Notes: generated from the sequence alone by a model not told the origin. Counted from the first letter of the stretch, positions 9,982 through 16,168 are shown. The stretch is DNA of 16,243 bases from Baffinella frigidus (GCA_026770585.1 MU646331.1:265457-281699); one strand, 5' to 3'. Program-made: numbers and translations.

Positions 9982-12441
9982 ATCTCTCTGTCACAAGGGG
10001 GTTCATGCAGCGTGTATCTGCAGCTAAGTCGGGTGTCAACGCGATAACCCCAACACATTTCTTCCATCGATGCGTCCATCTACAAGCTTCCTTTCGGGGG
10101 GCACACACGCCACACTTGCACACACCCAAACAAAATTAAACGCCCCCCTAAACGCCCCCCCCAAACCTAAAGCCCACGCGATATCCGCAGGTGGATCGGA
10201 CGAAGAGTGCAGCGTACGGAGAGCAGCGACTTCTCTGCGTCCGACGAGGGGGCCCTTGAGGAGGTGCGCGCCCCTTCTTCTCCTCTCTTCTCTTCTTTGT
10301 TGCTTACTGCGACTTCTCCTGCGCGCCCCACACCATACACCACACCTTACACCATACACCATACACCACACACCACACCATACACCATACACCATACACC
10401 ACACCATACACCATACACCATACACCTTACACCATACACCTTACACCATACGCCATACGCCATACACCATACACCATACACCATACACCATACACCATAC
10501 ACCATACACCATACACCATACACCATACACCAACCACCATACACCAACCACCATACACCATACCTTCTTTTCTTCTTTGTTGCGTAGTGCAAAAGCGGTG
10601 GGCCTAGGACAAACACGGTGCTACCACTCGCGGCGGAATGCCGACTCCCCCCCCACCCTTCCCCCACGGCATCTCACTATCGGCGAATCGAACCGGAAAT
10701 CCTACCACACTTCTCCTCAAGTGGCCGACGCGTGCTACCAATAATAGAAAGACGCTGCTGAATCCTAAGCTCTGTAGGCGTGCAGGCGGATCGTTCCTCC
10801 CCCAAAGTTCCCGACGCGTGGTACAACAATAGAACGACGTTCCTTCTCGACCTTCTCGACCCCACTCTAATAGGGTAACGGCCTGAAAATGGGGTGGTTA
10901 GGCCTACGGCATTGCCTAGAACCTCCTGCCGTAGGCCGAGACTTTTTGGCCCTAGGATCCCTCGGCCTACGGTAGGAGGTCCTAGGCAAAGCCGTATGCC
11001 TAACTAACCCCATTTTCAGGACGTTGGCCTATGAACTCTAATCCATCCCACGCACCCCAACGCGCAGGCGGAGGAGAAGCCGCGGGCGAAGCGGACCGCG
11101 GACGCGCGCGTCGCTGCGCCCGGCACGGGCAAGCGCGGCCGCGAGAAGCGCACGCCCCGCCAGTTCAAGTGCGCCCCCCCCCGCCCATCTCACCCAAACC
11201 CTCGACCCAGTTCCAAGTGCGCCCCCCCTCGGGAACCCCCCCCCCCCGAACCTTGAAACCTGCAACTGCCTTACACCCTGACCCTTCTTTTGCTCCGCCT
11301 GAACCCTCCGCATCAACCGTAAACCTTGACCAACCCAGGTTCTGAAAGCAGATGCCCCCCCAACCCCGCGCCCCCCCTGCGCCCTCAACCCTCACCCCCA
11401 AGCGCTAAACCCGAAACCCGAAAATCAGGTTCAAGTGGGACGTAGTGCTGCTGTACGAGCGGCTCAAGATGCTCAAGGCCGACGGCAAGATGGACGACCC
11501 GTGCCTGGTACTTGCCCCTCTTGACAAATTTGGTGACCCTCTTAGCCCTCAGGTAAGAGTTGACCCTCTTAACCCTCTTGGCAAAAGAGTTGACCCTCTC
11601 AACCCTTGTCATGATACACGCTTGTAGTGAGCCTCAAGATGCTCAAGGCCGACGGCAAGATGGACGACCCGTGCCTGGTACGCCCCCTTCACCCTCTTAA
11701 CACTATGATACCTCTTGACGACACACGTGCACCCGCGCCTCAAGACACCCAGGACAACATCCAAATTTGACGGGGGAAAATGCCACAGCGCATACGAACC
11801 CTACGCATCCCCTCACCCCGAAACCGCACCCTCAGGTGACCGCGCGGCTCTTCAGCATCAACAAGTCGCAGGTGTCCGCGTGGTACTCGCAACGCGAGGC
11901 GATCCGCAACCGGCTGGGCGACATGGCCGACGTCGGGTTCCTCACGCCCGACGGGCAGGCTGCGTACGCGGCGGTGGTGGAGAACCCGCAGCAGATCAAC
12001 GCGCTCTCGGTCCCGCCGCCGCCGCAGCCCATCATGAGCGTGGCGATGCAGCACCACCAGCACCACCAGCACCACCACCAGCAGAGTGCGCCGCAGCCTC
12101 CCCAGGTCCCCGCACTTCCACCCTACACCCCACACCCTACACCCTGCACCCTACACCCTACACCCTACACCCTACACCCTACACCCTACACCCTACACCC
12201 TACACCCTTCATCACAACCTAGCATCTTGTCTTTTTGTCAACACAGCACACCTGAACCCCACACCTAGCAAACCCGAGCCCCTGGTTTCACAGATTTACC
12301 CGTCTAGCTCTCTCGCACGCGGGTGTAGGCATGCGATTCCTCCTCAAGGTTCCCCGCTCTCTCGCTCTGTTTCTCTCTCTCGCTCTCTCCCCGCTCTCTC
12401 TCGCGCGGTCTCTCGCTCTCGCTCTCGCTCTCTCTCTCGCG

Positions 12442-12487
<46 letters not shown>

Positions 12488-13623
12488 AACCCTCTACCCT
12501 CGTCCGCGCAGATTTACCCGTCGAGCGTTGGACACGACCACTCGCACGTGTCCATCGCGCATCCGATGGACCTCATCAACCAGGTTCATAACCTATCTCC
12601 CGAAACCCGAAACCCGAAACCGAACCCCAATAGAAAAATAGCATGCCCTGATGAATTTTCTGACCTTGTGAGTTTTCTGGCCTTGGGTTATCTGACGTTG
12701 GTGTTGTGCGCAGAGCCACCACTCAATGGATCAGCTGCAGCACCACGCGGGACACCACCTGCTCCAGCAGCACAACAACAACATCTACGGCCAGGTTCAC
12801 CCCCATAAAGCCCTCCAACACCAAAGACCGCCAGCCCTAAAGCCCGCTAACCCCTAAAGCCCGCTAACCCTAAAGCCCTCCACTCCAACCCTGAAGCCCC
12901 AAATCCCTAAAGCCCTCAAAGCCTGACGCCTAAAGCACAACGCTTCTCACCACCTCTACTGCCAGGTTACATTCACCTCTAAAGCCCTCACACTCCTCAA
13001 TTCTAAACCCTAAACCCCAAACCCTAAACCAGCAACCCTACCTTGCGCAGCAGGGCGTTAACCTGACTGTAAACGCTAAAGCCCTCAAAACCCTAAATCC
13101 CAAGCCCTAAACCAGAAACCCTACCAGGTTGCGGCGCCGCTCCCGCCGCACCAGAACAACAACGTGAACTCCTTCCAGGACGTCAACACCAACTTCCAGC
13201 ACTCCAACACCTTCCAGCACGCCAACAACTTCCAGCAGCAGCAGCAGCAGCAGGTTTGCCGACCCGAAACCTGAGACCCGAGACCCGAGACCCCACCCCC
13301 TTGCAGCTTGTAGTGCCCCGACCCCGGGACCGTATAGTTTGCTAACCCGAACCCCCGCCCCCTGCACCGTATGGGTACCCCTTACCTGGCGAGCAGGCGC
13401 ATACGCCCTACCGTAGGGCCCTGGGACCTGCCTACGATTTCGTTGCGATCGGATTCGACCCCGTCGCCATTTCAGGGATAGTGCGTGGTGCCTGCGCGGA
13501 AGCCTAAACCCTACACCCCTGCACCCCAACCCCTGCAGCAGAAACAGCCCGATCGGTACTGAACATCCCCCCCCCCCACAGCAGCAGCACTTCCAGTACC
13601 TCCACCACTACCGGGACGCATGA
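8244..13623 (+). CDS. Spliced gene (11 exons): putative homeodomain-like HTH DNA-binding protein with His/Gln/Asn-rich tail
   Basis: Exons inferred by eye: 8244-8438, 8785-8863, 9457-9518, 10213-10263, 11068-11168, 11429-11507, 11836-12105, 12512-12583, 12714-12794, 13128-13253 and 13582-13623. All ten introns are GT-AG and the joins keep one frame, giving 385 residues ending ...HHYRDA-stop. The start is the ATG opening MDLSPGQPSG. Residues about 40-85 (AVREWFNSELDRLEKRRER, then DTLIKERDSK) are charged and helix-prone, probably coiled coil. Residues 95-102 (RHAKRKRR) and about 150-162 (GKRGREKRTPRQF) are basic and NLS-like. Residues about 164-216 look like a helix-turn-helix: WDVVLLYERLK, a linker, then ARLFSINKSQVSAWYSQREA. 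The tail from about 245 is Pro, His, Gln and Asn rich, like activation or prion-like regions. The W-x-x-Q recognition-helix pattern recalls the CENP-B/Pipsqueak/Brinker type; a canonical homeodomain has Asn where this has Gln. A nuclear DNA-binding role is inference; the exact family is not recognised. The least certain boundary is the exon 4 acceptor. Confidence 0.8.
9608..9640 (+). repeat. CT microsatellite in intron 3
   Basis: A short run of CTCTCTCTC with occasional CCC interruptions, inside intron 3 (9519-10212). Confidence 0.85.
9938..9988 (+). repeat. CT microsatellite in intron 3
   Basis: About 40 bases of pure CT followed by a short CTATCT stretch. This is the second CT run in the same intron. 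A polypyrimidine tract this far from the acceptor (10212) is unlikely to be the splicing tract itself. Confidence 0.9.
10328..10563 (+). repeat. Heptamer array CACCATA in intron 4
   Basis: About 236 bases of the 7-base unit CACCATA with variants (CACCTTA, CGCCATA, CACCAAC). It lies just after the exon 4 donor. The array is open in several frames and reads as long HHTPYTI or VYGVWCM peptides, which are artefacts of the repeat. The unit length equals the telomere heptamer and it differs from CCCTAAA-type units at few positions. Confidence 0.9.
10877..11025. mobile_element. 149 bp palindromic MITE-like element in intron 4
   Basis: Arms AACGGCCTGAAAATGGGG and CCCCATTTTCAGGACGTT are near-perfect reverse complements and continue inward (GGTTAGGCCTACGGCATTGC against GCCGTATGCCTAACTAAC). 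The core has CCTAGG and CTACGGTAG words like families A and B. There is no coding capacity. It lies 42 bases upstream of exon 5. Confidence 0.8.
11068..11168 (+). CDS. Exon 5: basic segment leading into the HTH
   Basis: The exon begins after ...ACGCGCAG and reads AEEKPRAKRTADARV, then AAPGTGKRGREKRTPRQF plus two bases of a Lys codon. The donor is AA|GTGCGC. Joining to the acceptor TCAG at 11427-11428 restores AAG (Lys). The segment is rich in Lys and Arg directly before the predicted helix-turn-helix, the position where homeodomain-type proteins carry their basic N-terminal arm. A second TTCCAAGTGCGCCCC motif lies in the following intron at about 11211-11226. It mimics the true donor and looks like a small duplication of the exon end. 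Confidence 0.75.
11429..12105 (+). CDS. Exons 6 and 7: helix-turn-helix core (intron 11508-11835)
   Basis: Exon 6 (11429-11507) gives FKWDVVLLYERLKMLK then ADGKMDDPCL. Exon 7 (11836-12105) gives VTARLFSINKSQVSAWYSQR then EAIRNRLGDMADVGF. The hydrophobic spacing, Ser-Gln-Val turn and Trp of the last helix match homeodomain-like helix-turn-helix folds in general. Exon 7 continues with FLTPDGQAAYAAVVENPQQ, a Pro run and a His/Gln run (MQHHQHHQHHHQQ). The intron falls inside the domain, between the first and second predicted helices, and carries a partial second copy of exon 6. Confidence 0.75.
11632..11677 (+). other. Exon 6 copy (exon 6-prime) inside intron 6
   Basis: Bases 11633-11681 repeat 11463-11511 without a mismatch (49 bases), including the exon 6 donor CTG|GTAC. 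The copy encodes LKMLKADGKMDDPCL. It is preceded by TAGTGAG, so an AG acceptor at 11630-11631 is available. Starting at 11632, its phase (one base, then codons) is the same as that of exon 6, so exon 5 to this copy to exon 7 would stay in frame. It lacks the part of exon 6 encoding FKWDVVLLYER. It may be a dead duplication or a usable alternative exon. Confidence 0.6.
12121..12208 (+). repeat. Heptamer array CACCCTA in intron 7
   Basis: About 12 copies of CACCCTA right after the exon 7 donor. It differs by one base from the C-strand telomere heptamer AACCCTA. Like the intron 4 array, it starts within a few tens of bases of a 5' splice site. Confidence 0.9.
12294..12322 (+). other. Partial copy of exon 8 start with its acceptor
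   Basis: TTTCACAG is followed by ATTTACCCGTCTAGC, nearly the same as the exon 8 start at 12512 (ATTTACCCGTCGAGC after GCGCAG), and the word CTCGCACG also recurs. The copy lies 218 bases upstream, not a multiple of three. Use of this acceptor with read-through would shift frame and produce a Ser/Arg/Leu-rich peptide from the CT microsatellite. It is most likely a remnant of a local duplication. Confidence 0.5.
12355..12482 (+). repeat. CT/CG-rich microsatellite in intron 7
   Basis: Imperfect CTCTCTCGCTCT tract ending in pure CT, immediately before the exon 8 acceptor region. It may serve as an extended polypyrimidine tract. Translation gives Ser/Arg/Leu repeats with no coding meaning if spliced out. 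Confidence 0.85.
12512..13253 (+). CDS. Exons 8-10: low-complexity His/Gln/Asn tail
   Basis: Exon 8 (12512-12583) encodes IYPSSVGHDHSHVSIA then HPMDLINQ. Exon 9 (12714-12794) encodes SHHSMDQLQHHAGHH then LLQQHNNNIYGQ. Exon 10 (13128-13253) encodes VAAPLPPHQNNNVNSF, then a FQ-spaced repeat (DVNTNFQHSNTFQHANNF) and a Gln run. Each exon starts and ends in phase 0, so any one could be skipped without breaking the frame. No folded domain is visible. The composition suggests a disordered regulatory or activation region, which is inference. A possible 18 bp in-frame microexon (CAG after GCGCAG, 13050-13067, QGVNLT, donor GTAAAC) lies between exons 9 and 10 and is unproven. Confidence 0.72.
12810..13127 (+). 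repeat. Degenerate CCCTAAA-type repeats in intron 9
   Basis: The intron is built of CCCTAAA, CCCTAAAGCC and CCCTCAAAGC words, such as AACCCTAAACCCCAAACC at about 13005-13025. This is the complementary strand of the TTTAGGG-type block at 3390-5302. Shorter CCCGAAACC words occur in introns 5, 8 and 10. Confidence 0.75.
12954..12989 (+). other. Copy of the exon 9 donor boundary
   Basis: TCTACTGCCAGGTTAC, followed by ATTCACCTCTAAAGCCCTC, mirrors the true boundary TCTACGGCCAGGTTCAC, followed by CCCATAAAGCCCTC at 12784-12815. The two CAG|GT points (12794 and 12965) are 171 bases apart. Only a few codons of exon 9 are included, so this is a copied exon-intron junction and not a whole exon. Confidence 0.5.
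13381..13436 (-). mobile_element. Family B fragment in intron 10
   Basis: Read on the minus strand, GTAGGCAGGTCCCAGGGCCC then TACGGTAGGGCGTATG matches the core and right half of the family B palindromes at 2621, 5586 and 14783. Only about half of the element is present, ending in a degenerate arm (CGCCAGGTAAG). Confidence 0.65.
13539..13562 (+). other. Possible alternative last exon (QKQPDRY-stop)
   Basis: An acceptor CCCTGCAG ends at 13538 and is followed by CAG AAA CAG CCC GAT CGG TAC TGA. It is in phase 0, as is the end of exon 10, so splicing here would end the protein with QKQPDRY instead of the QQHFQYLHHYRDA read from 13582. Both acceptors are preceded by C-rich tracts and both begin with CAG. 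Which one is used cannot be decided from sequence. Confidence 0.35.
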
Positions 13624-13684
13624 CTTCTCCCGCCGCACCGGCCGTGAGGACCGTGAAGAGCCGTGCGTCGCAACAAAACAATGG

Positions 13685-13825
13685 CTCCAACCCGGGGGCT
13701 TCTGCGACGTCAATGGCTCCAACGACGGCGGTAATGGCTCCAACTGCCGAATGGCTCCAAGGGCTGTTCGACGCGCGGTCTGCGACGGCAATGGTTCCAA
13801 CGACGACGGCAAACGGCTCCAAGGG
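13685..13825 (+). repeat. ATGGCTCCAAC-type repeat 3' of the gene
   Basis: AATGGCTCCAA or a close form recurs at irregular 18-45 base spacing six times after the stop codon, often followed by CGACGGCGG. It lies in the likely 3' untranslated or downstream region. No clear polyadenylation signal (TGTAA or AATAAA) was seen in 13624-14200. Confidence 0.65.
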
Positions 13826-13965
13826 CACGACGGAGTTGTTGGAGTGTTGGCTTGTGCTTGACGCGCCGCATCGGTCGTGACTTGTGGTCACGTGACTGGT
13901 GGTAACGTGACTGGTGCGGTGTGTCGAGAGGGGTGTGGCTGGTGCGGGTGTCGCGGAGAGGAAGG

Positions 13966-13992
13966 GTGTCAAGGCCCAAAGGCCTTCGACAC
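13966..13992. repeat. Stem-loop GTGTCAAGGCC...GGCCTTCGACAC, copy 1
   Basis: Near-perfect 11-12 bp stem with a small loop. Related stem-loops lie at 14040-14065 and 14301-14326. Confidence 0.7.
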
Positions 13993-14039
13993 TTACGAGA
14001 GATGACTTGAAAGTCATCGCTGAGAGCGGGGTGTAGGGG

Positions 14040-14065
14040 TGTCAAGGCCCAGGGGCCTTTTGACA
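14040..14065. repeat. Stem-loop TGTCAAGGCC...GGCCTTTTGACA, copy 2
   Basis: Same sequence family as the stem-loop at 13966, with the loop CAGG and one bulged base. Confidence 0.65.
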
Positions 14066-14162
14066 TGCATGAGAAGAGATGTGGGGTGTTGGGGTGGGTG
14101 TTGTTGACCCGACGCATCGGATGCGACGGTGCGGACGGGGTGTGTTGCAGTGGGAGTGTGGG

Positions 14163-14250
14163 GCGATGTGAGTTGTGGTACCAGTGGGTAGGAGTGGGGG
14201 GGCGATGTGAGTTATGGTACCAGCGGGTAGGAGTGGGGGGCGATGTGAGT
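14163..14250 (+). repeat. 39-base tandem repeat, about 2.5 units
   Basis: GCGATGTGAGTTGTGGTACC then AGTGGGTAGGAGTGGGGG is repeated with few changes, ending in a partial third unit. Confidence 0.8.
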
Positions 14251-14300
14251 TGTGATGCGGGCACAGCAAAGAGGGTTGAGGGTTCAGAAGCGGGGGGGGG

Positions 14301-14326
14301 GTGTCAAGGCCCAGGGGCCTTAGACA
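14301..14326. repeat. Stem-loop GTGTCAAGGCC...GGCCTTAGACA, copy 3
   Basis: Third member of the stem-loop family, again after a G-rich run. Confidence 0.65.
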
Positions 14327-14452
14327 ACCCGTGGAGAGCATAGTGAACAGAAGGAGGCGGGGGGATGTTTTGAAGCGCGATCGGTTGTGACCGGTGATGA
14401 GACCAGCTAGTGTGGACAATAAAGGCGGTGTCAACAAAAGTCTCTCTCCTAG

Positions 14453-14574
14453 TACAGGGGCACCTCGCTCATAAGAAACCGCCCCCTCCTAGGACCCTAC
14501 AGTAGGCCTACCCCTATGGCCCTACGGGGATCCTAGGGGGGGGGGCGGTTTCTTATGAGCGAGGTACCCCTGTA
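14453..14574. mobile_element. Family A element, copy 2
   Basis: Begins TACAGGGGCACCTCGCTCAT and ends ATGAGCGAGGTACCCCTGTA, 122 bases. The central core is CCTAGGACCCTACAGTAGGC. Ends of the form TA-CAGGGG...CCCCTG-TA could be terminal repeats flanked by a TA target duplication, as Tc1/mariner-type MITEs have. That assignment is inference. The right end touches the 158 bp inverted repeat at 14575. Confidence 0.85.
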
Positions 14575-14732
14575 GAGCCCATCTGGTAGGACTTGGCCAG
14601 GGCGAACTTCCACCTGAGCAAGATTCCAACTTCGAAAAGGGTGTCAAGGCGAAAAAACGCACCGGTTCGAAATTACCTGGTACAAATGGAACTTGGAAGT
14701 TCACCCTGGCCAAGTCCCTGCCAGATTGGCTC
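14575..14732. mobile_element. 158 bp inverted-repeat element abutting family A copy 2
   Basis: Left arm GAGCCCATCTGGTAGG then ACTTGGCCAGGGCGAACTTC, right arm GAAGTTCACCCTGGCCAAGT then CCCTGCCAGATTGGCTC. The interior has GGGTGTCAAGGCG, similar to the start of the nearby stem-loop family. Confidence 0.75.
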
Positions 14733-14764
14733 TACCGCACGCCCAGCCTGAGAAGGGTTCAGAG

Positions 14765-14988
14765 TACAGGGGTACCTCGCTCATCCCTCAAGAGCCTACT
14801 GGGTGAATATTCACCCTAACTCGCCCTAGGCAGGTCCTAGGGCCCTGCCGTGGGGCGTATGAGCCTGCTGGGTACTTGAGGGATAAGAAAGCCCCCCCCC
14901 CCCCCCAGGACCAGCATATGGCCTTAGGCATAGGTTTATTGTTGGGTCCTAGGAGGAGGCGCTTTCTTATGAGCGAGGTACCCCTGTA
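14765..14988. mobile_element. Family A element, copy 3, interrupted by a family B element
   Basis: Left arm TACAGGGGTACCTCGCTCAT is broken after CTCAT by a palindrome. The sequence resumes as AAGAAAG and ends ATGAGCGAGGTACCCCTGTA. Removing one net 100-base insertion restores CTCATAAGAAA and a length near 124, matching the 122 of copy 2. Confidence 0.88.
14783..14884. mobile_element. Family B palindromic element nested in family A
   Basis: Arms ATCCCTCAAG and CTTGAGGGAT bound a core with CCTAGGCAGGTCCTAGGGCC. AT is present at both junctions while the uninterrupted host has it once, consistent with a 2-base AT target duplication. Confidence 0.85.
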
Positions 14989-15024
14989 CCGTACGTCTAG
15001 CCTGAGGAGGGTCCAGGGTACATG

Positions 15025-15073
15025 TACAGGGGTACCTCGCTCATAAGAAACCGCCTCCCCCAAGGACCCTACA
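15025..15073 (+). mobile_element. Family A left half only
   Basis: TACAGGGGTACCTCGCTCAT then AAGAAACCGCC and AGGACCCTACAGTA, after which unrelated sequence (GAATTCACTG) follows and no right arm appears. This is a truncated copy. Confidence 0.75.
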
Positions 15074-15215
15074 GTACATGTAGTGAATTCACTGTAAAAT
15101 CAGCGGATTTGTACCAGATTACGGCCTGGTCAAACGACCCAGACGTGTAGCCACTAGCAGCCTGTACATGTAACCGCCCCGAAGGATGGGTGGGGGAAAG
15201 GAACGTCTCGCACAC

Positions 15216-15338
15216 TACAGGGGTACCTCGCTCATAAGAAACCGCTCCCCCCATAGGACCCTACAGTAGGCCTATGCCTAGAGGGCCCTATGGTGGTCCT
15301 AGGGGGGGGGCGGTTTCTTATGAGCGAGGTACCCCTGC
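15216..15338. mobile_element. Family A element, complete copy
   Basis: Left arm TACAGGGGTACCTCGCTCAT, right arm ATGAGCGAGGTACCCCTG, core ACCCTACAGTAGGCCTATGC. About 123 bases, the same architecture as copy 2. Confidence 0.85.
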
Positions 15339-15377
15339 ACGGGCTCTAGCAGCCTGTAACCGCCCCGAAGGGTGTGT

Positions 15378-15422
15378 GAGCCTCGGTCGGACAGGTGATG
15401 AGCCTCGATGGTTGACTCATGA
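15378..15422 (+). repeat. Repeat U, short copy
   Basis: GAGCCTCGGTCGGACAGGTG then ATGAGCCTCGATGG and TTGACTCATGA. It has one tandem unit fewer than the copy at 2901. Confidence 0.75.
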
Positions 15423-15499
15423 AGGTATCCCATACCTCAGGGTGGGTGGGGGGGAAAAATCGTCTCGCTCACTAGGACGAGGTGTAGGCCTCCTGGGGG

Positions 15500-15570
15500 A
15501 GGGGGCATCTCATGAGCGAGATACAGGGGTACCTCGCTCATAAGAAACTGCCCCCCCCCATAGGACCACG
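15500..15570. mobile_element. Family A fragments, right arm then left arm
   Basis: GGGGGCATCTCATGAGCGAG (right-arm-like) is directly followed by TACAGGGGTACCTCGCTCAT then AAGAAACTGCC and AGGACCACGAG (left half). It looks like two truncated copies placed tail to head. Confidence 0.65.
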
Positions 15571-15641
15571 AGAGGCCCCAAACTGTTGCTCCGCCCAGGG
15601 CCCCGGCGGTCACGAGCCTCTGCACTCTCTGCGAGAGCTTT

Positions 15642-15919
15642 CCTCTGGGGTATCCGTGGTTGAAGCTCCTATGCTCCAACCATGGGATACCATGAGCCTC
15701 ATAGCGGCTGACTTGGGTGCGGTGTGTGTGCGGGCGCGATCCTACTTGGAAGCAATCAAACACCCCAAGAGAGCCACCCTTTATCCCCTCTTCACGAGCC
15801 TCTGCACTGGAGAGCTGAACGCGACCCGAAAGCAAAAATGCTTTCTCTGCAGTCCTTTCTACGGAAGGGCGTGTCGTTGGCATATGTTGGGAGAAATTAA
15901 AACCTACAGGACCTAAAGG
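15642..15919 (+). repeat. Family R, copy 6 (full length)
   Basis: The best-preserved copy, from CCTCTGGGGTATCCGTGG to CTACAGGACCTAAAGG. It opens with an imperfect hairpin at 15649-15691, in which GGTATCC, GTGGTTG and AGC pair with GCT, CAACCAT and GGATACC. Confidence 0.85.
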
Positions 15920-16072
15920 GGTTAGGCACGGTGATGATGCTTTTAATCCCGTGCGAGGATTACAATAATTTTAGAGCCTTGCCCCGATTACAGTCGACTA
16001 ATGGCCCAACCTTGGAGCCCTTTTCCCCTGAGGCGGGCCCGTCCAGGACCCACACGGGGGAGACTGCGCACG

Positions 16073-16168
16073 GGAATTTGACCATTCTGCGCGCGGGAGT
16101 TTGACCATTCTGCGCAGAGGCCTTGTAAGACTAGGCAGTAGGTCTGAGTTTGACCATTCTGCGCTCGG
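16073..16168 (+). repeat. Three TTTGACCATTCTGCGC repeats
   Basis: The 16-mer TTTGACCATTCTGCGC follows GGGAA, GGGAG or CTGAG three times. The first two are 24 bases apart and the third about 53 further on. No function is recognised. Confidence 0.8.

Larger units (their letters stand above)
15155..15480 (+). repeat. Duplicated flank around the family A elements
   Basis: AGCAGCCTGTA...CCGCCCCGAAGG and GGGTGGGGG...CGTCTCGC.CACTA occur at about 15157-15217 and again at 15349-15476. The later copy is split by repeat U. The flank CCTGAGAAGGGTTCAGAGTA at 14746 likewise recurs as CCTGAGGAGGGTCCAGGGTA at 15001. Confidence 0.6.

Noticed and set aside
9519-10212. An extra exon between exons 3 and 4, or the stronger-looking acceptor at 10189-10190 (CCGCAG)
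   Set aside because: Using CCGCAG shifts the frame and hits a stop. The acceptor GTGCAG at 10211-10212 joins exon 3 to exon 4 in phase without an added exon.
10036-10744. Long open frames across the CACCATA array on both strands
   Set aside because: A seven-base repeat without stops is open in several frames; the peptides are pure repeat translation.
11715-12641. 308-codon plus-strand open frame
   Set aside because: It runs out of frame through exon 7 (read instead in the VTARLFSINK frame), a heptamer array and a CT microsatellite. The Ser/Arg-rich end is repeat-derived.
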